Assembly (NCBI RefSeq): GCF_000275845.1
Contig: NW_006766917.1
Span: 8,293-72,292, forward strand
Length of the DNA: 64,000 bases
Reading direction: 5' to 3'
Source: Dichomitus squalens LYAD-421 SS1
Taxonomy: Eukaryota; Basidiomycota; Agaricomycetes; Polyporales; Polyporaceae
The notes beneath the pieces were generated by a model, which saw only the letters and a program-made list of their open reading frames with translations, did no database searches and had not been told where the DNA came from. Both the position numbers and the translations under genes were made by a program. Every line of letters starts with the position of its first letter. Positions within the stretch are counted from its first letter, which is position 1. This document shows positions 44,629 through 55,754 of this stretch, one piece after another.

Positions 44629-47539
44629 CCGTCTCATCCTGTGTATTGTAGGTGAGCGGAGAACACATCGATATTATGACCGTACAGCTAATCATTACGA
44701 GAATTTTCTCATCCAAGTCTCCTTGTGATCACAATGTAGACTCCGATCCCGTACCTTCCGCTAATGGGCGCCAATGTTAATCTCTTAAAGACTTTAAAGT
44801 TAGCCACTATTCGCATCGTTCTTGTTCCTCGCTTACAAGGCAATTGTGGTGTCAGCCGATTCACAAGGCCATCGAATATGTGAGTTCATGTGTATTTGTG
44901 TTGAGGTGGGAGACTTGAAGGCTGTTTCGTTCACATACAGTCTCCTAGCGTTTACCTTTCACGACTTTGCCGCCGACGCCGACATAAGTTCGGCATACTT
45001 CGCGGTCTCGGTGCGCGGCGATTTCTTAGATTGCCTCCGGAGGACCCTGGGAGTGTGCGAGCACGAGCCACGCACACGAGGCATCGTGGAGGCGGTCGAT
45101 CATCCTTGTCTGTGAGGCAAACTAGGCAACGCCCCACAACACAGCCTTACTAGATCCGCCCCTACAGAGGGCAGCATTGCGTATCGAGATCGGCAAGTTT
45201 CGTAGTATTTAGTCAGCCAATGCGCTATTGGGAGTGTGTCTATTCTTCTACTCTTATAGCACACTTGAGCCACTCACGGTCGTTGCTGTCCTAGACGTGT
45301 TGTGAGCTATGAGCGGTCCACCGACACAAGTGCCCCCATGTGTACCCGACGACATCCACTATCCTGAGGGTCATCGGTATACGCCTCGAACGGAATATCA
45401 CGTTCGTCTCTGCATAGACTCGTGAACATAGCTCGCTTACTGATACATCTACGTCGCGCAGCCAGGAGACCGAGTAATCGTCTGGACATCCGATAGAACG
45501 AACTCGATGGCAAAGTGGCATCACAGTGTTGTTCTAGATAGGGAGCCTCGTGAAGAGGTGCGTGTACACAATACGTTCATCTCCATAGTCTGCGTGGCAC
45601 TGACTGTTACTGTTTCCATTTGTAAACCATCCCATACAGAACAATGGAATGAAGTCGTATCCAGCGGCTCTGCCAGGACCCAACGCCATAGGATGGTTCA
45701 ATCCTGAGAAGAACGAAATCCTATACGATAATCTACTCAGCCAGAAAAACCCTCGACAACGTTGATTGTTTGTAGTCCGTTACGACGGTCTTTCAAGTTG
45801 CATTGTAATTGTATGTATCGTAATTGTATGTATCATTCCCGAGGCGCATCGTTATGCTATTGTTTCGTGCTCATGTTTCAGTATACCTTCCGCTTTCTGT
45901 ATGCCTCTGTTCCTTGTCGGCTTAGCTGATAGGCTCGGCGCCGCAGATCCATCGCGATCTCCGTCCTCAATAGACCAATAGACTGCAGGTGCGTTTCGAA
46001 GGTAGCATTTGTACAGTAAATCAGTGACAATTTTCCCCCTCAGACTCATTGTCCTTGGATACACGTGGTCTGTGCATGCCCCTCTACGGTCAAAATCCGC
46101 ACAGTGGAAGAAGTGGAAGATTTGCTGGTTCCGAAAGGTGTGTGACCCTGCTTTGATTCAAACCTTGTCTGACCCTCGTAGGGGTTCAATGATCCGGGCT
46201 TCATTTCCACCGCTTAGACTGTACATGTCGTATGCTTCTTTGGAGACGTAAGAATTGCAAACTACCTGTACTGCTGGTGGTTGAGGTATGCGGAAGTCCC
46301 ACTGCCCACATCAGTATATCCTCCCTCAATGTCGCGTGACGGGTATTATGCAACAAGGAAGTGGGGTCCTGCGGTGCCTTTTATCAAGGTCGGGTATGTC
46401 TAAGTCGTGCGCCGCTTACGACCTCCTCAGAGTCGCTCAAATTACCATGCGTCTTCACTGATTGACGGGATGGCTTCACGGTTGCTTGAGTTATCTCGTA
46501 TCTTACAGCTTTGCACTTACCTCATGTCACCATGTGGAATCCTGCGCCAGTCTGCTTTGATCCCGAAGGCACCGTCCTGTTCAACAAGCGAAAGCAACGA
46601 AGCGCTCCAAACATCCAGAGACAAAGGTAAGCGTGAGAGTTGGAACACCACTGGCCGACCCCCAAAGCCAAGTCCACCACGCTCTACTGTTACGCTTGTA
46701 TCCCCGTAGAGAAGGGTTAAAAGATTACATATTGCGCCGTACCCGCCTCTCTACCAGCGCAATCAACGTCTGCTTGCAGTTCGGTATGTTGTCTCACCCA
46801 CCCTCACGCCGTCCGACTTTGACTTGTAGGAACTCAGGCAACTAAATGTATTTACTGAGACGTTCGGCAAGATGCCTCAGTACATGTGTGCTCCGCCTGC
46901 TACCTTGCTGAAGCGTGCGGCTGCGAGGCAATGGATTCCTCAACGGCTCTTCGAGGTAGGTTCCGTGATTATAGCTGCTACGACAATCATATATATTACA
47001 ATTGATTGGAATAGCCCGGAGATTAAGTGCAGACGTTTGACAAGACGAACTTGGCAAGTGGGTATCGGGCGTCATCGCTGTTAACCATGACCCTCCCAGC
47101 TTCTGTGAGGTGCGGTTGTGAATGCTGTCAATGGTCCGAGATGCGTTCTGATGTTGTACCACAAAATTCTCCGGGAAACAGGCTGCTGGGAATACCTAGT
47201 GATAATGGATCGAGCCATCGAACAGTGTCGCCACCTGATTTGGTTCGAAGAGAAGGAGCTCATGGGATATAACTGATTTTCTCGTGCACCACCTTGCGGT
47301 CATTTCAGTGCCTTATGTTATAATTGTACTACCCCTATGAGCATGATGAGATCCTATAAGCTGCATGCCTGGCCTTACTTGGTACTACTTCTGTACATCA
47401 TGGCTACTTACCGCCCGGGGCCCCTTGCCGCCGTTGAGTATACCATATTTGGCGACGGTTCCAGTGGAAGCACGGCGTCCTCTTTTGGCGCCCAGACTTC
47501 GCCCACAACTTGCTGCTGGCAGTAATTGCCATGACTCTA
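44629..47539. other. Gene-poor stretch
   Basis: Only short frames. A possible set of small spliced exons begins at ATG 46532 (MWNPAPVCFDPEGTVLFNKR) and may continue to about 46950 (NVFTETFGKMPQYMCAPP), but I cannot assign it to a family. Degenerate N-terminal exons of the following APH-type pseudogene may also lie here. A short tandem copy of GTAATTGTATGTATC occurs at about 45806-45835. Confidence 0.4.
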
Positions 47540-48418
47540 CTCGTCGCGGTCCAGACACAAGACTGCCTCTGTGGTCTGGCAGGAGGTCGCAGCTCGACGT
47601 AGATCGAGGATCATGTAAGCCGTTTCGTATCTTTTCAATCACTTGCTCAACTAACTGGTAAGTATAGATGAACATGTTTGAACCGCACTCGCAGCACCAG
47701 CGCACAAGGAAATGGCTTATTTGGAGCATTTCGGTCGACCGCTGTTGCCTTTCGGGCGAATGAGGAGGGAAGCGTACCGGTATCAGGAGCAGCCGCTGTC
47801 GGATCACATCGAGAACCTGAACCGCTATCTCCTGATCGCGCGGTCACTCATCCCCAAGAACCCAGCCCTCGGTCGTCTCTGCATCCGCAATCCCGACCTA
47901 CAGCGCGGCAATATCATTGGTTCGAGGTCGCCCGACTCCACCTGGCGCGTCGACGATATACTTCCTTCGCTCTGCTTTTCTTCGACTCACTTAGGTCGTC
48001 AAAATCCTTCGGGAGCGGAGGCTGCGTCATATATTGAGAGATAGGATCATCGTATTTCTGAAAGCGTTGGGGAAGACCGGCAAGAAGAAACAGGGGAAGG
48101 ATCGGGGCGTGTTGCCAGTCCTGGGAGACCCTTACGGGTGGAGACGCGCCATATCCTGTTGTGATTGACGCCGCGGACGTACGCAAGACGATAAAGCCCG
48201 ATGAAGAACAGAGAGAAGCGGACGAAATTATGGAGGGATTGCGGAACGGCATCGGCTGCGGGTCGGACGGCTGGGTACCCACCGAGCGGTACGAGGAAGT
48301 CATGGCACTCAGAAAATAGATGAAGGAGCATGCGTTGACGATAGCCACGCCGGAGGAACGTCCTGAGATCGTTGGGCACTGGCCCATGGACGACATGGAT
48401 GAAGAGCCATACATGTAG
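47540..48418 (+). pseudogene. APH-like kinase pseudogene with internal inversion
   Basis: Relic of the fungal aminoglycoside-phosphotransferase-like family, whose substrates are unknown. Plus strand: EMAYLEHFGRPLLPFGRM (from about 47706), then RNPDLQRGNIIGSRSPDSTW up to 47945, containing a catalytic-loop-like HPDLxxxN in which His is replaced by Asn. The next family segment, DWQHAPILPLFLLAGLPQRF to KSRAKEVYRRR, is encoded on the minus strand from 48120 to about 47947. After 48120 the plus strand resumes with WETLTGGDAPYPVVIDAADV and GWVPTERYEEVMALRK, a TAG at 48317-48319, and the C terminus IVGHWPMDDMDEEPYM to TAG 48416-48418. About 50 residues of the family between YRRR and WETLTG are missing. 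Weak upstream exon remnants (QLDVDRGS) lie at about 47560-47615. Confidence 0.8.
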
Positions 48419-49203
48419 CTCGTCGAGTACAAAGGTGCGGTCGGAGGAATCGAAGAATGTAGAGTGTGTACGCTCGCCCTCATTCGCTTGACGTTGACAG
48501 CGGCACCTGGACCCCCGGACTCCTGTTCTCACATCAAAGTCTACGGTCCAATGAAACCGGAGACGAGTCTCGAAAGAAGACGCTGGAAACTCCCTCGCCA
48601 TCGTACGTTCCCATGCGACTGCCACATAGCTTTTTGTACAGCCGATTTCGTGAACGAGGCTTTCTCTACATGTAGCGCTCGCATCACATGTAAGGCGAAA
48701 GCAGGAAGTTGTATGTCACGACTGTCCAGTGTGGTCAAAACCCGAGAGGCATCGGCTTGGACCGTGCTTGGACCAATATGGCATGATCTATCATGTCACG
48801 CAATCCGGTGGCCATCGGCCTCCCGTTCACCATCGCGCCGTCCGCTCCACATGAAACTGTCTGTCACGGGTAAGCTTCTGTCCTAGGCACGCCACTGCCT
48901 CCACATCCTGGTGGTAGAGATGATACAGGTAGGGGTGTTGCCTAAATTGCAGTCGTTGAGACAGCGCTCATAGTTTATCTAGCCACCTCCGAATGCCACG
49001 GGCAGGGCCTCCTCAATAATGTTCCGAGCAGTCTACCTCATCAGTACTGGTACGATTGGGCTGCGATATTGCATCACTTCGGGCCGGTGGGAGCTGTCGG
49101 CTACGTGGAGAGTTCATAAGCCTCTGATAAAGCACTTCCTGCGCAACCGGCTTGCAAGCTCTCCTCCCTTGACAAAGGCCCACAACTTAGGAAGAAGCTC
49201 AGA
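48419..49203. other. No recognisable gene
   Basis: Short frames only, between the APH relic and the membrane protein gene. Confidence 0.4.
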
Positions 49204-50887
49204 ATGTCAGACTATACAGACGTCCAGGACGACATATTTGACGCGAAGTATGTGCCAAGTTCTCCCACATAGTATCTGCACTCTGACACCCGTGATTAGC
49301 TGGGATGAGCTCATGAATCAATGCTCGGCCGCCATGCTTGGTGCGTTCCTGATTGGAGCAGATGGCCTCCCAACTTCTCTACTAGCAGGTCTAAGACTAT
49401 TTCTAGCACTGTTTGTCTACGACTTCCTCATCACCTTTGACGACGAAGTCAACTTGTTTTGGCTGCCTCGACGGCTCAACGGACCCTCGATCCTGTTCCT
49501 ACTGAACCGGTACCTCGCTCAGACTGTCCAGATATATGGCTGGATGCCAATGCCCACAACATCTGAGGTACGTCCCAACCCACACACTCACTCGTACAAT
49601 GCTCAATATTGCCGTAGGGGTATGATCGCTTTGACTGGCCCTGATGTCTAAAGCTGAGATAGACTTCTGATACAGCTTCGATCCCTCGCTCACCGCTGGC
49701 TCTGTGATCGCGTCACTGCAATACATTCCTTGGGCAGGTGCGTGGACTAGTTTCAATGGCATGTATAAGGGCTCAGTATTCGCAAATAGTATAGCATTCT
49801 CAGCCCTCAGATCATACGCCTTGTGCCCATCACCATACAGAACAGCCATTTCGATTGTCGTCTTTGCTCTTTTCTCATTCCCTGTTGTAGTGGGTGTGAT
49901 TGTGCGTACCCGAATCCGTGTCCTTACGCTGCTGGCAACCCTCTGACAGAGATTCCGTTGTCAGAATCAAATTCCAATCATCCCACTATCAGCGAGCGCA
50001 TATGACATGTGAGTGAACTGTACGCACAGCTTATGCGACACCATCTGATGCTCTCCATGATAGATGTGGGTCCATACATCATGACGTTGCCAGGCTGGTC
50101 GACTAATATAGTAGAATATGATAACCTTTTCACAGTATCTGTCGCGGTCTGTTCTTCTCTGATCGGAGCCGAACTCATTGTTCTATGCATCACCTGGTAC
50201 CGGACACGGGAGACTATCAAGATGTCCAAGCGCAACATGGCTGGCCAAGATAGACAATCCTTTGCAAGTACCCTTCTCCGCGATGGTGGGTCGTATCATC
50301 GACTGTTTCCTGTTTCCGAACTTGTTCAAGCATTCTGTGTGATGACATAGGGACGATTTACTTCTTGTAGGTGTCAGCGGCTGTCTACGATTCTGAAATC
50401 CTTCACATCACATATGAACTACAGGACATTGCTAATAGTAAACAGTTTCTACATCGCTATCACTCTACCCTCGGTAAGCTCCGTAGGAAAGCCGGTCAGG
50501 ATTCTCGACATTGTATTCTCTCAAACCTCTCTCGGCGGAGGGCGAGTCAGATCCCCTTTCATAATGCCCAATATCTCACTGAATGTGGGCTGGCTACGCA
50601 AAACAGCTCCTCAATTAGTACTCCTGTGGGAACGTACGTGATGATTCAATCCCGGTACTCGAGGAGGGTGCTGTAACATTCTCCCCAGCCTAACCTCGAT
50701 CCTCATCTCGAGGTTTCTGATCGACCTGCAAAAGGTGAAGCGCAGGTTAGAGGGATCATCTCGGTCGCTGTCAGAGCTCGCGTTCCGGTCTCACGCGTCA
50801 CAAGACATGGACGGTTTCATCGGATCCCTCGGAGCCCAGCTCCCATTTTTTGATGATCAGTTCAACGAGGACGAAGATCAGCCTTAG
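49204..50887 (+). CDS. DUF6533-type multi-pass membrane protein
   Basis: Member of a basidiomycete-expanded family of membrane proteins with about seven helices; function unknown. Exons start at ATG 49204 (MSDYTDVQDDIFDA), continue from 49300 and, after a likely 48-base intron (49341-49388), from 49389 with the signature LFVYDFLITFDDEVNLFW and LLNRYLAQTVQIY. Further segments are SLQYIPWA joined to ALRSYALCPSPYRT, the helix ISIVVFALFSFPVVVGVIV, CSSLIGAELIVLCITWYRTR, SFASTLLRDG joined to GTIYFL, and SILISRFLIDLQKVKRRLEG. The end is the acidic FFDDQFNEDEDQP and TAG at 50885-50887. The junction after the donor at 49568 (YDRFDWP then stop) is not clean, so the gene may be damaged or have an intron I did not place. 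Confidence 0.6.
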
Positions 50888-53230
50888 TCGGAGCCGTTTG
50901 ATGCGCGTCTGGGTACCTAAGCATCTGTGGTTTTCCTTTACGGTAGCTCAGTTTGTAAAGCGGAGACGCACTTTCGCTCCCCATGTGAACACTGGGACTC
51001 CTAGCCATCCGGTATATACAGTATACAACAATAGAACAGGCGAGTCGGTCGAGGAACGGAAGCTGCTGTGCCCGACTGCGTCGAACAGCCGGGCTTAGCT
51101 GCCGTACTACAGATGAGCCCGACGGCTGCCGAATCCCATCCGAATAGCCAATCCTCTCCATCGCGTCCAGTTCAGTCAGTATGCACCTCTCAACGCCACT
51201 CTCGATGGGGACGACATATTCATGATTGAGATGGATGAATGGGCGTGCCAGTGGTGGCCTGTTCGGATACAGCTTCCACCCACCATGCACGAACACAGCC
51301 ACGTACTCGTCCGTCGCCTCAATACGGTACCCTGTGCCTTGGTCCACTCACTGGAGGGTGGCCTTTTGAAGTTCAGTTGTTGTTCGGGACCCATATACTT
51401 GAATAACAGGGCAGGGATGCTATAGTGGTATGCATCAATCCTGACCCACAAGATGAGGACAGCCCTACAGACAGATGTAAGCATCTTCATGTCGTCGAAC
51501 GTCTCGCCGCAATCTGGACACCACAAGAGCCTGCGATACTTCGTCTTTCCTCGGGCCATGTTGAATGCCATCATAACAGAGTAGGAGCAACCGAGATGAC
51601 TGCACGAACTCAGCAGCTTGCAGTGGAACGCTACCGCAGTACACCCTGCATTAGGTTTATTTCCATGCCTCAAAGGGCTAGCCAGCGGGGTTTCCCAAGC
51701 CGCCCCGCACGATAGACGAGCACGAGGGCAGCATGCCGCAGCACATGTCACCCAGCAACTTCAAAATGGAGGATCGTGACCTAGAGTGCGGATATGTGCC
51801 ACGACAACGCCTAACGTCATTGGATCAGGGCATTCTCGAGTGGGACGCTCTCGACATGAACTTCCTGACCCCATGATAGGGCTACAGGGGCGGAGAAGAA
51901 GGCGGATGGAGATGAACAAACGACCTCTTGCCGGAGACTTAACCCCTGCTAAGTTGTGCGGAGCCAGAGAATAGATGAGATAGCTGGGGTCTGAAGCCGA
52001 AGGAGCATGCCGACGAACATCCGAGAGGGTGCGGAGACGAGAGGCGCAAGGGACCGGACACGGAGTACGTGTGCGTGGCACCGAGAGAACGAAAGCCAAG
52101 ACTGACAAAACTTGAAGAGACCGCTGGTGCCTGGATATCATGTATGTGCTGTTGTAGACGCCCGTTCGTCGGGCCGTGAGAAACATACATGTTGATGCGC
52201 GTCGGAAACAATATTCCTGTGCTTGTGTGTGCGTCCGCAGAGTCTCATGGCGGGAGACTTCATCCATCGGCACGCTTTCTGGGACAGGAAGATATGATAG
52301 CTCGCACCCCATATAGCTATACACAAGAGCCGCAATTGTGTTGTCGGCTTACGGATACTATCAATGCCTGTGGAAAGACAAACAATGTCGATTAGTAGTA
52401 AGCGCCACTCCACTAGCAGCCTTCTCATTCAATTGACCATGATTCGTGTGGTATGAGGCATACACGAGTGCTGAAGCACAGGGGTGCGTTTTTTTTCCAT
52501 CTAGGCGGCGAGACACAAGCTCATGAATGCAGGACGGTGCCCGCCCGTCCCAAACATAGGGCCACGCTAAACGGTGGAGCAGTCTGGCCAGGAGGCATGT
52601 TGGGAAGCGGGTAAACTGAAGTCATTGACTGTTGAACGTATTCTGTCCACCGCCTAAGGGGAGGAACTGACGAACTGGGACTAGTTCTGCGTCAAAATGT
52701 CGATGAGAACGGACGATATGACGATCGATACGCTACCCAGGAATAGGGACGGGGTCGCCTACATTGGCAAATATCGGTAAATACAGGAAATCGCGGAAGG
52801 AGAACCCCAGTTGGCTGATCAGATTTGCTGATCGGTCTGTCAGCTCGAATGAGGCTGACATAAACGATTAAGGTGAGTTCAGCTTAGAATGACGCACTCT
52901 GCTGTATCTTACGATACCTCTGATGTGAACTATCGTCACTGGCAGACCTCCAAGGGAAGACAGAGTCTGGGCACCGCCCACTTAGCAGGCACGCCGAGCA
53001 TCAGTGCCTCTATCGATTATCGCAGGCGGTTCCTCCTGAGCGCCGTCGTCTTCTGAAGCGAGAAGAACGAGCTGCGATTGAATTACTGACTATTCGGGCA
53101 GGAGACGTACGATCTATCAGCTGGAGTCGTATGTTTTCCGGATGCGAACAATAGCGGCTGACCGTGCCAACCTCGAGGTTGGCACAAATCAAACAATCCA
53201 GCGGCGTCCGCAACAGAGCGCCTGTGGTGG
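50888..53230. other. Gene-poor stretch
   Basis: About 2.3 kb with only short frames on both strands and no recognisable family; includes a run of eight T near 52489-52497. Confidence 0.45.
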
Positions 53231-53236
53231 TATAAA
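53231..53236 (+). promoter_or_regulatory. TATAAA element
   Basis: TATAAA followed by a C/T-rich leader and, 83 bases on, an ATG in a very strong context (GCCGCCACCATGG). It looks like an intact promoter although the frame after it is only 20 codons. Confidence 0.5.
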
Positions 53237-53318
53237 CAGCCGCCATTCCGTCCTTTCCCTCCTTCCTCACGACCACCACCGTCTCTGCTGTCAACCACCT
53301 ACATCTCCCGCCGCCACC

Positions 53319-53381
53319 ATGGTTCGCTTACACGCCGAGTACCTTCTCTCTCAGGCCTTGCCGCCCACCGAGGGTAGTTAG
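53319..53381 (+). pseudogene. Short open frame behind a promoter-like region
   Basis: ATG at 53319 opens MVRLHAEYLLSQALPPTEGS and then TAG. The start resembles the first residues of U2A'-like leucine-rich proteins, but no leucine-rich repeats follow in any frame I read. It may be the remnant 5' end of a gene, a first exon with an unplaced donor, or a transcribed non-coding locus. Confidence 0.25.
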
Positions 53382-54837
53382 CATGGGTCCCGACGACCAT
53401 GGGTATTCTTCTCTCCTACCTCGCCGTTCTATCCTAGCTCATCGCCATCAACCACTCACTGCGCCATAGACCACTCACAGCGTCGGAGACCCAGGTGCGC
53501 TCGACGTCAATAGTAAGTCCATCACGTCCCTCTTTGCACTATGCCACATGTTGACTGTGGCGGTGGTTAGGTTCGACGCGTGCCATTCCGGGCAACAGCG
53601 GCCATCTAGCCTGTTCACCCGGGCCGCACACCTCTTCACTGGGGTGTAGCCACCAATACGGGTCGAGCGGGTGATTGCGCCCAGGCATCGGTGCTCCGCT
53701 GCTGCGACGTCTTCCTGACAGTGCGCGTAAGCCGGGGTGCACTCGGGACGAGTACCTCTCCGTCTTCACGGCGGCGGTAGGGAAAGGACGGATGCCATAA
53801 CCTGGAACGTGACTCGTAAAGCGTCACGGGTAGACGACGTACGCGCCACCGCCGACTGTCCTACATGGAAGTCGTGCAACGGCGTCGCGTCGTCTGCGGA
53901 GTGCTGCCTTGAGATGGTACGTCGTCCTCTTCGTTCTTCGTCTACTAGTATGCTCACTTCTCTCTGGAAGTCCCCGACCTGTCCCCCCATTGCGCGACGC
54001 GACAACAGGCGACGGTCAAGGTAAGGAGTGTGCAGCGGTTAGTGGACTAGAAGCAACCACTTTTCGGCGCGTCCGCACCCGCACCCGCACCCGCATTGCG
54101 GGGCACCTCCACCAGACGTCAACTGCTGTGATCTGCAGTTGGGGCTGGGGCGTCGTGAGTTGTGGGGTATTCAGCGCAGGTGAGTTCTTCGTCCCATCTC
54201 ATCAGGCTGATATACTCTGTCCAGATATAAGACAGACGGCCTTTCCCTCGCCCACGCTGTCCCCGCAGTTCGAAGTGAGTCTCTTCTTCTTCATCTCTTC
54301 TCGTCATCATGCTCATTCGAGGTGACAGATGCGGGCGTCGAGGCTTGAGCTCGCCTTGCCCCACCCTATGCCCGGTTGACCGCCCCGTCTTTAGACGGGG
54401 GTCCTGCGCACGGCGTGCCTCGCATACGGGCTCACCTCAAGACCTCGCCGTATCCTCGGATCCGTCCGGGGATGGACGGCATTGTGCAAGACTAGAAGAG
54501 GCTTCGAGGGCGCAACTTGCCCTCGATTCAAGACGCCGCCCCGAGGTACGGTCGTCTCTTGCGTAGAAGCATGGACGTGCCTGGTGCAGGCCTCTTCGTG
54601 GCCCTCGGGACTAGTACCGCTCTTGCGGGAAGCTAACGTGCACCGAAAAAGGTGCTGAGAGTTCAGACGCTATCGTTGTTCAATTGTGGGTGCATGTAAT
54701 GTCTCGGTTTTATGTAATTAGGGGTACAGCTGAATCATAAAGCTTGAAGTTCTTTCCCTGTCGTGATGGCTTTCGGGGTTGACATGCATGACTTCAGCGC
54801 TGAGATCGTCCTATAAAACGGCAAGCGAAGTGATAAT
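53382..54837. other. No recognisable gene
   Basis: C/T-rich tracts and several splice-like GT...AG pairs but no assignable coding sequence. A CGCACC unit is repeated about four times at 54073-54096. Confidence 0.4.
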
Positions 54838-55291
54838 TTGTGCAAATGCTATCAAAACACCCTAGCTCTGATGCTGTTTGGGATCAAACCATTCTCGAAC
54901 CTCGTCTCCTGCGGCTTCGACATCGTTGTCAACCATCCCGCGTTTGGGCAGAACCTCGCAGTTCACTTGAATATAGGCTATCAGATCGGTGTCGCTTTCG
55001 CTGAAGACGACTCGCTCGACCCTGTCATTCTGCACAGCACGCGACTCATTGCGCAGGCTTAAATGGAAACCTTCCAAGGGCTCCGTCACACTTCCTTCCG
55101 CACCTCCTTTTGACCCACCTGTGAATGATCCAGCCTTCCTGAACTCGACGTCCGATGGCTACCTCATGGGGGGCGCCATACGCGCTGCTGTGCGTTTCGT
55201 TTCTAAAAAGACGCAGGACGGCTTCGTTACGGGACAAGCAAACGGCTTCGCGAATGTGGACCTGGACGAGGATAAGGATGTTGATGCGTAG
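54838..55291 (+). pseudogene. GMC oxidoreductase remnant
   Basis: Part of a glucose-methanol-choline FAD oxidoreductase of the aryl-alcohol-oxidase kind common in wood-decay fungi. First segment: LMLFGIKPFSNLVSCGFDIV then VNHPAFGQNLAVHLNIGYQI and DDSLDPVILH, ending in a TAA at 55060-55062. The next frame resumes with KGSVTLPSAPPFDPPVNDPA, then GGAIRAAVRFVSKKTQDGFV to a stop at 55291. In intact proteins more than 100 residues lie between these parts, so there is an internal deletion and a frame change. The FAD-binding N terminus and the catalytic His region at the C terminus are absent. Confidence 0.75.
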
Positions 55292-55754
55292 GCACGGTCA
55301 TGATCGTCTACGATATTCCATCCGATGGGCAGTGCTCGGATGGGAAGCTGTGGCGATACGGAGGACAGCATAGTCGACTCCGACCCGAGAGTGAAAGGAA
55401 CATCAAGACTGGGGATCGTTGTCGCTAGCATTCTCGCGAGGACCATCTAATAGCCCTGCAATAATAGTATCATTTACTGATCGCGTCTAGCCATTTATTC
55501 CGCCAGTACATCAACAGACGATGGTCTGCGCGTTCGCGGAATGCGCAGCAGAATTGATCAAGGACGGAGGAGTGTACTGCTGAAGGACGATCCAGGCTCC
55601 TTGTCTTTCGTTCAGAGACATTTGCGTAGCGCTCCATTAGTGAGAGAATCTCGAGCTATACTTATGTACATGATTAAAGTCCATCATATGTAACCCACAT
55701 AACACGTTTGCGGGGTGGGTCCGGAGTCTAATCGAACAATCATTCTTGAATGAA
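55292..55754. other. Spacer between GMC relic and KU80
   Basis: No gene recognised; expected to contain the KU80 3' untranslated region. Confidence 0.45.

Noticed and set aside
53319..53381. U2A' (leucine-rich spliceosome protein) gene start
   Set aside because: Only the first few residues resemble it; no leucine-rich repeats were found downstream.
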